NCBI GenBank assembly: GCA_002689905.1
Contig: NZIN01000005.1
Span: 1 to 9,129, forward strand
Direction of reading: 5' to 3'
Length of the DNA: 9,129 bases
Source of the DNA: Rickettsiales bacterium
GTDB lineage: Bacteria > Pseudomonadota > Alphaproteobacteria > TMED109
Translations under genes and position numbers: made by a program
Shown: positions 7,602-9,129 of the stretch, in pieces
Position numbering within the stretch: position 1 is the first letter of the stretch
Layout of the letters: every line of letters begins with the position of its first letter
The notes under the pieces: model-generated
Database searches by the model: none
What the model saw: only the letters and a program-made list of their open reading frames with translations
What the model was told of the DNA's origin: nothing

Positions 7602-7608
7602 AGAGGAG
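7602..7608 (+). promoter_or_regulatory. Strong ribosome binding site of ctaE
   Basis: AGAGGAG, with its AGGAG core 5 bases before the ATG at 7614, is the strongest Shine-Dalgarno sequence in the window. It sits in a 32-base gap after ctaG. Confidence 0.75.
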
Positions 7609-7613
7609 AAGTA

Positions 7614-8438
7614 ATGTCTAAATCAAAACAAGCACATCCATATCATTTAGTTGATCCTAGTCCTTGGCCTTTAGCAGGAGCCTTTTCAGGATTAGTTATT
7701 GCTGTGGGAGCAATTATGTTTATGCATGAAATAAAATTTGGGTCTTGGGTTTTTGGAATAGGCGGTTTTTTTGTTATAGCAACTATGTTTGGTTGGTGGA
7801 GAGATGTTATAAGGGAAGCTGAACTTGAAGGGCATCATAATCCCATAATTGTTATTGGCTTAAGATACGGCATGGCTTTATTTATCGCGTCAGAAGTAAT
7901 GTTTTTTGTAGCATGGTTTTGGGCTTTCTTTGATGCTAGTATTTTTGCAGACGAAGCAATACAATATAGTAGAGTTACATTTACTGGAGGACAATGGCCT
8001 CCTCAAGGGGTGGAGGTTTTTGATCCATTCCATCTTCCTTTATTAAATACTGTAATATTACTAACCTCTGGTACTACACTCACATGGGCTCACCATGCCT
8101 TAATTGAAGGAAATAGAAAAACTGTAATATGGGGATTAGTTGCAACAATATTACTTGGCATACTGTTTTCATTCGTTCAAGCCTATGAATATAGCCATGC
8201 AAAGTTTGCATTTGGTGATGGAATTTATAGTTCCACATTTTTTATGGCCACAGGATTCCATGGTTTTCATGTGTTGGTGGGTACAATCTTTTTAATAGTA
8301 GTTTTATTTAGAACCTTGGCTGGGCATTTTAAACCAGATCATCATTTTGGATTTGAAGCCGCAGCTTGGTACTGGCATTTTGTGGATGTAGTATGGTTGT
8401 TCTTATTCTTTTCTATTTATTGGTGGGGAGGAAATTAG
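7614..8438 (+). CDS. ctaE: Cytochrome c oxidase subunit III
   Basis: Third core subunit of aa3 oxidase, in the inner membrane; it stabilises subunit I and supports proton uptake into the D-channel. The 274-residue product has seven predicted spans. Conserved elements include HPYHLVDPSPWPL (8-20), WWRDVIREAELEGHH (61-75), the membrane glutamate E94 in SEVMFFVAWFWAFF, WPPQGV (128-133), TSGTTLTWAHHAL (151-163), TGFHGFHVLVG (213-223) and AWYWHFVDVVWLFLF (251-265). Length is typical for alphaproteobacterial subunit III. The start has a strong ribosome site. The gene ends with TAG at 8436-8438, just at or inside the start region of the following DUF983 gene, which is read in the +1 frame relative to it. 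Confidence 0.98.
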   Translation: MSKSKQAHPYHLVDPSPWPLAGAFSGLVIAVGAIMFMHEIKFGSWVFGIGGFFVIATMFGWWRDVIREAELEGHHNPIIVIGLRYGMALFIASEVMFFVAWFWAFFDASIFADEAIQYSRVTFTGGQWPPQGVEVFDPFHLPLLNTVILLTSGTTLTWAHHALIEGNRKTVIWGLVATILLGILFSFVQAYEYSHAKFAFGDGIYSSTFFMATGFHGFHVLVGTIFLIVVLFRTLAGHFKPDHHFGFEAAAWYWHFVDVVWLFLFFSIYWWGGN

Positions 8439-8763
8439 TTCTTTAGATATTTATAGGGGGTTTAATAAATGCCCAAATTGCAAGATCGGAAAAGTTTTTA
8501 AAGGAATAATAAAACTTAAAAGCAAATGCAATGAATGTAATTTAAATTTCAATGCTGAAAAAATAGGTGATGGTGCATCTTGGATAACAACATTTTTTAT
8601 TTGTTTTATAGTAGTACCTGTCTTGTTTTTTGTAGAAATTAACTTTGGTATACACACATATATTTACTTAACTATAGTTTTGCCCTTAATATTATTGTTA
8701 AGTATTTTGTTGTTAAGGATATTTAGATATATCTTAATAAAGAGGTATTATAAATTAGCATGA
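8434..8763 (+). CDS. DUF983 zinc-ribbon membrane protein, start codon non-canonical or unresolved
   Basis: The frame translates to a DUF983 family protein of about 109 residues counting from 8434. Two CxxC pairs (C13/C16 in CPNC, C32/C35 in CNEC) look like a zinc ribbon. IGDGASW (44-50) matches the family's GDG region, and two membrane spans follow (about 51-70 and 76-96) with a basic C-terminus. It ends in TGA at 8761-8763, overlapping surf1. The reading frame is open only from 8392 and holds no ATG, GTG or TTG before the first CxxC; ATT at 8434 or 8449 are the candidates. GGGAGG (8426-8431) is nearby but only 2 bases from the first ATT. The next in-frame canonical start, TTG at 8623, would remove the whole zinc ribbon. 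Function is unknown; the position between ctaE and surf1, common in alphaproteobacteria, suggests a part in oxidase biogenesis. Confidence 0.8.
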   Translation: MSSLDIYRGFNKCPNCKIGKVFKGIIKLKSKCNECNLNFNAEKIGDGASWITTFFICFIVVPVLFFVEINFGIHTYIYLTIVLPLILLLSILLLRIFRYILIKRYYKLA

Positions 8764-9129
8764 AAAATGGTTTCACTTTATCAATTTTTATATACTTTGC
8801 TATAAGTGTTTTTGCATTGCTTTTACTGGGTACATGGCAACTAAATAAAAATCATATTTATAAAAAAAATAATCTAAAATTTGAATTAAGTTCTAAATCA
8901 GAAGCATTATTAATAAAAAACCTAGATAATGATTTTGATGATTTAACTTATGTTAAATTTCATAATGCTAAAGCTACAAATAAAAAATTATACCTGGAAC
9001 CTAGAACTTTGAAAGGTAATATAGGTTTTCATCAGATAAGAGCATTTAAATTAAATGATGATTACTTTTTGGTTAATCAAGGATTCGTTTTCGCAAAGAA
9101 TAAAAAAGAAACTAAAAATAAAAAAAATA
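8760..9129 (+). CDS. surf1: SURF1 family oxidase assembly protein, N-terminal 123 codons, 3' end outside window
   Basis: Inner-membrane protein needed for aa3 oxidase biogenesis, linked in bacteria to heme a handling for subunit I. The visible part has an N-terminal span (about residues 6-24) running into the family signature LGTWQL (23-28), the first-strand region DDLTYVKFHNAKA, an LEPRTLKGNIGFH stretch, and LVNQGF (104-109), which corresponds to the LVNRGW motif of relatives. The second transmembrane helix expected at the C-terminus lies outside the window. The ATG at 8760 shares an ATGA overlap with the DUF983 stop and has no well-spaced ribosome site (AGAGG at 8741-8745 is 14 bases away), so translation is probably coupled. 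The frame is open to the window end. Confidence 0.92.
   Translation, partial: MKNGFTLSIFIYFAISVFALLLLGTWQLNKNHIYKKNNLKFELSSKSEALLIKNLDNDFDDLTYVKFHNAKATNKKLYLEPRTLKGNIGFHQIRAFKLNDDYFLVNQGFVFAKNKKETKNKKN

Noticed and set aside
8469..8501. ATG with a well-spaced GGGGG as the start of the gene after ctaE
   Set aside because: This frame reaches TAA after ten codons and is not the frame that encodes the DUF983 protein.
8451..8657. Minus-strand open frame of 68 codons
   Set aside because: Antisense to the DUF983 gene, whose plus-strand frame shows two CxxC pairs and the GDG motif.
1..9129. CRISPR arrays, insertion sequences, tRNA or rRNA genes, phage or defence systems
   Set aside because: No direct repeats with spacers, no transposase-like frames, no cloverleaf or rRNA-like sequence seen; nearly all DNA is accounted for by conserved housekeeping genes.

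Overview
This window is a stretch of a very AT-rich bacterial genome (G+C judged by eye at around 30%, not counted). It carries a mitochondrial-type (A1-type) aa3 cytochrome c oxidase operon. The gene order is ctaC-ctaD-ctaB-[small membrane ORF]-ctaG-ctaE-DUF983-surf1. The CuB chaperone is Cox11-type, a tiny aa3 subunit IV lies nearby, and intergenic gaps are short. Together these point to an alphaproteobacterium, most likely a streamlined marine lineage of the SAR11/Pelagibacterales kind. That placement is inferred from gene order, composition and protein motifs only; no search was run.

Left part, minus strand (3356 down to 1): three genes appear to be read together. They are a 43-residue aa3-type oxidase subunit IV, a UvrD/PcrA superfamily 1A DNA helicase, and an Xaa-Pro aminopeptidase whose catalytic end lies beyond the window. 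The helicase stop and peptidase start overlap by 8 bases. A reasonable sigma70-like promoter (TTGTTA, 17-base spacer, TATAAA) sits just before subunit IV.

Middle (3357-3523): a 167-base divergent intergenic region separates the two transcription units.

Right part, plus strand (3530-9129): oxidase subunit II (ctaC), subunit I (ctaD), heme O synthase (ctaB), a 28-residue CoxF-like membrane peptide, the CuB chaperone (ctaG/cox11), subunit III (ctaE), a DUF983 zinc-ribbon membrane protein, and surf1 (cut by the window end). All metal ligands of a working aa3 oxidase are visible in subunits I and II. The genes form one assembly line: structural subunits I-III, heme O supply (ctaB, feeding heme A synthase, which is not in the window), CuB insertion (ctaG), and heme a3/subunit I maturation (surf1). 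Subunit IV is supplied from the opposite strand. I saw no terminator between the plus-strand genes.

The locus is a conserved core system, not a novel accessory island. The points most worth a second look are these. Two genes (uvrD and DUF983) have no ATG, GTG or TTG that keeps their conserved N-terminal motifs, so AUA and AUU starts (or consensus errors) are suspected. Two real genes are too short for ordinary gene callers. Finally, strong ribosome binding sites are found on the structural subunits but not on the assembly factors.
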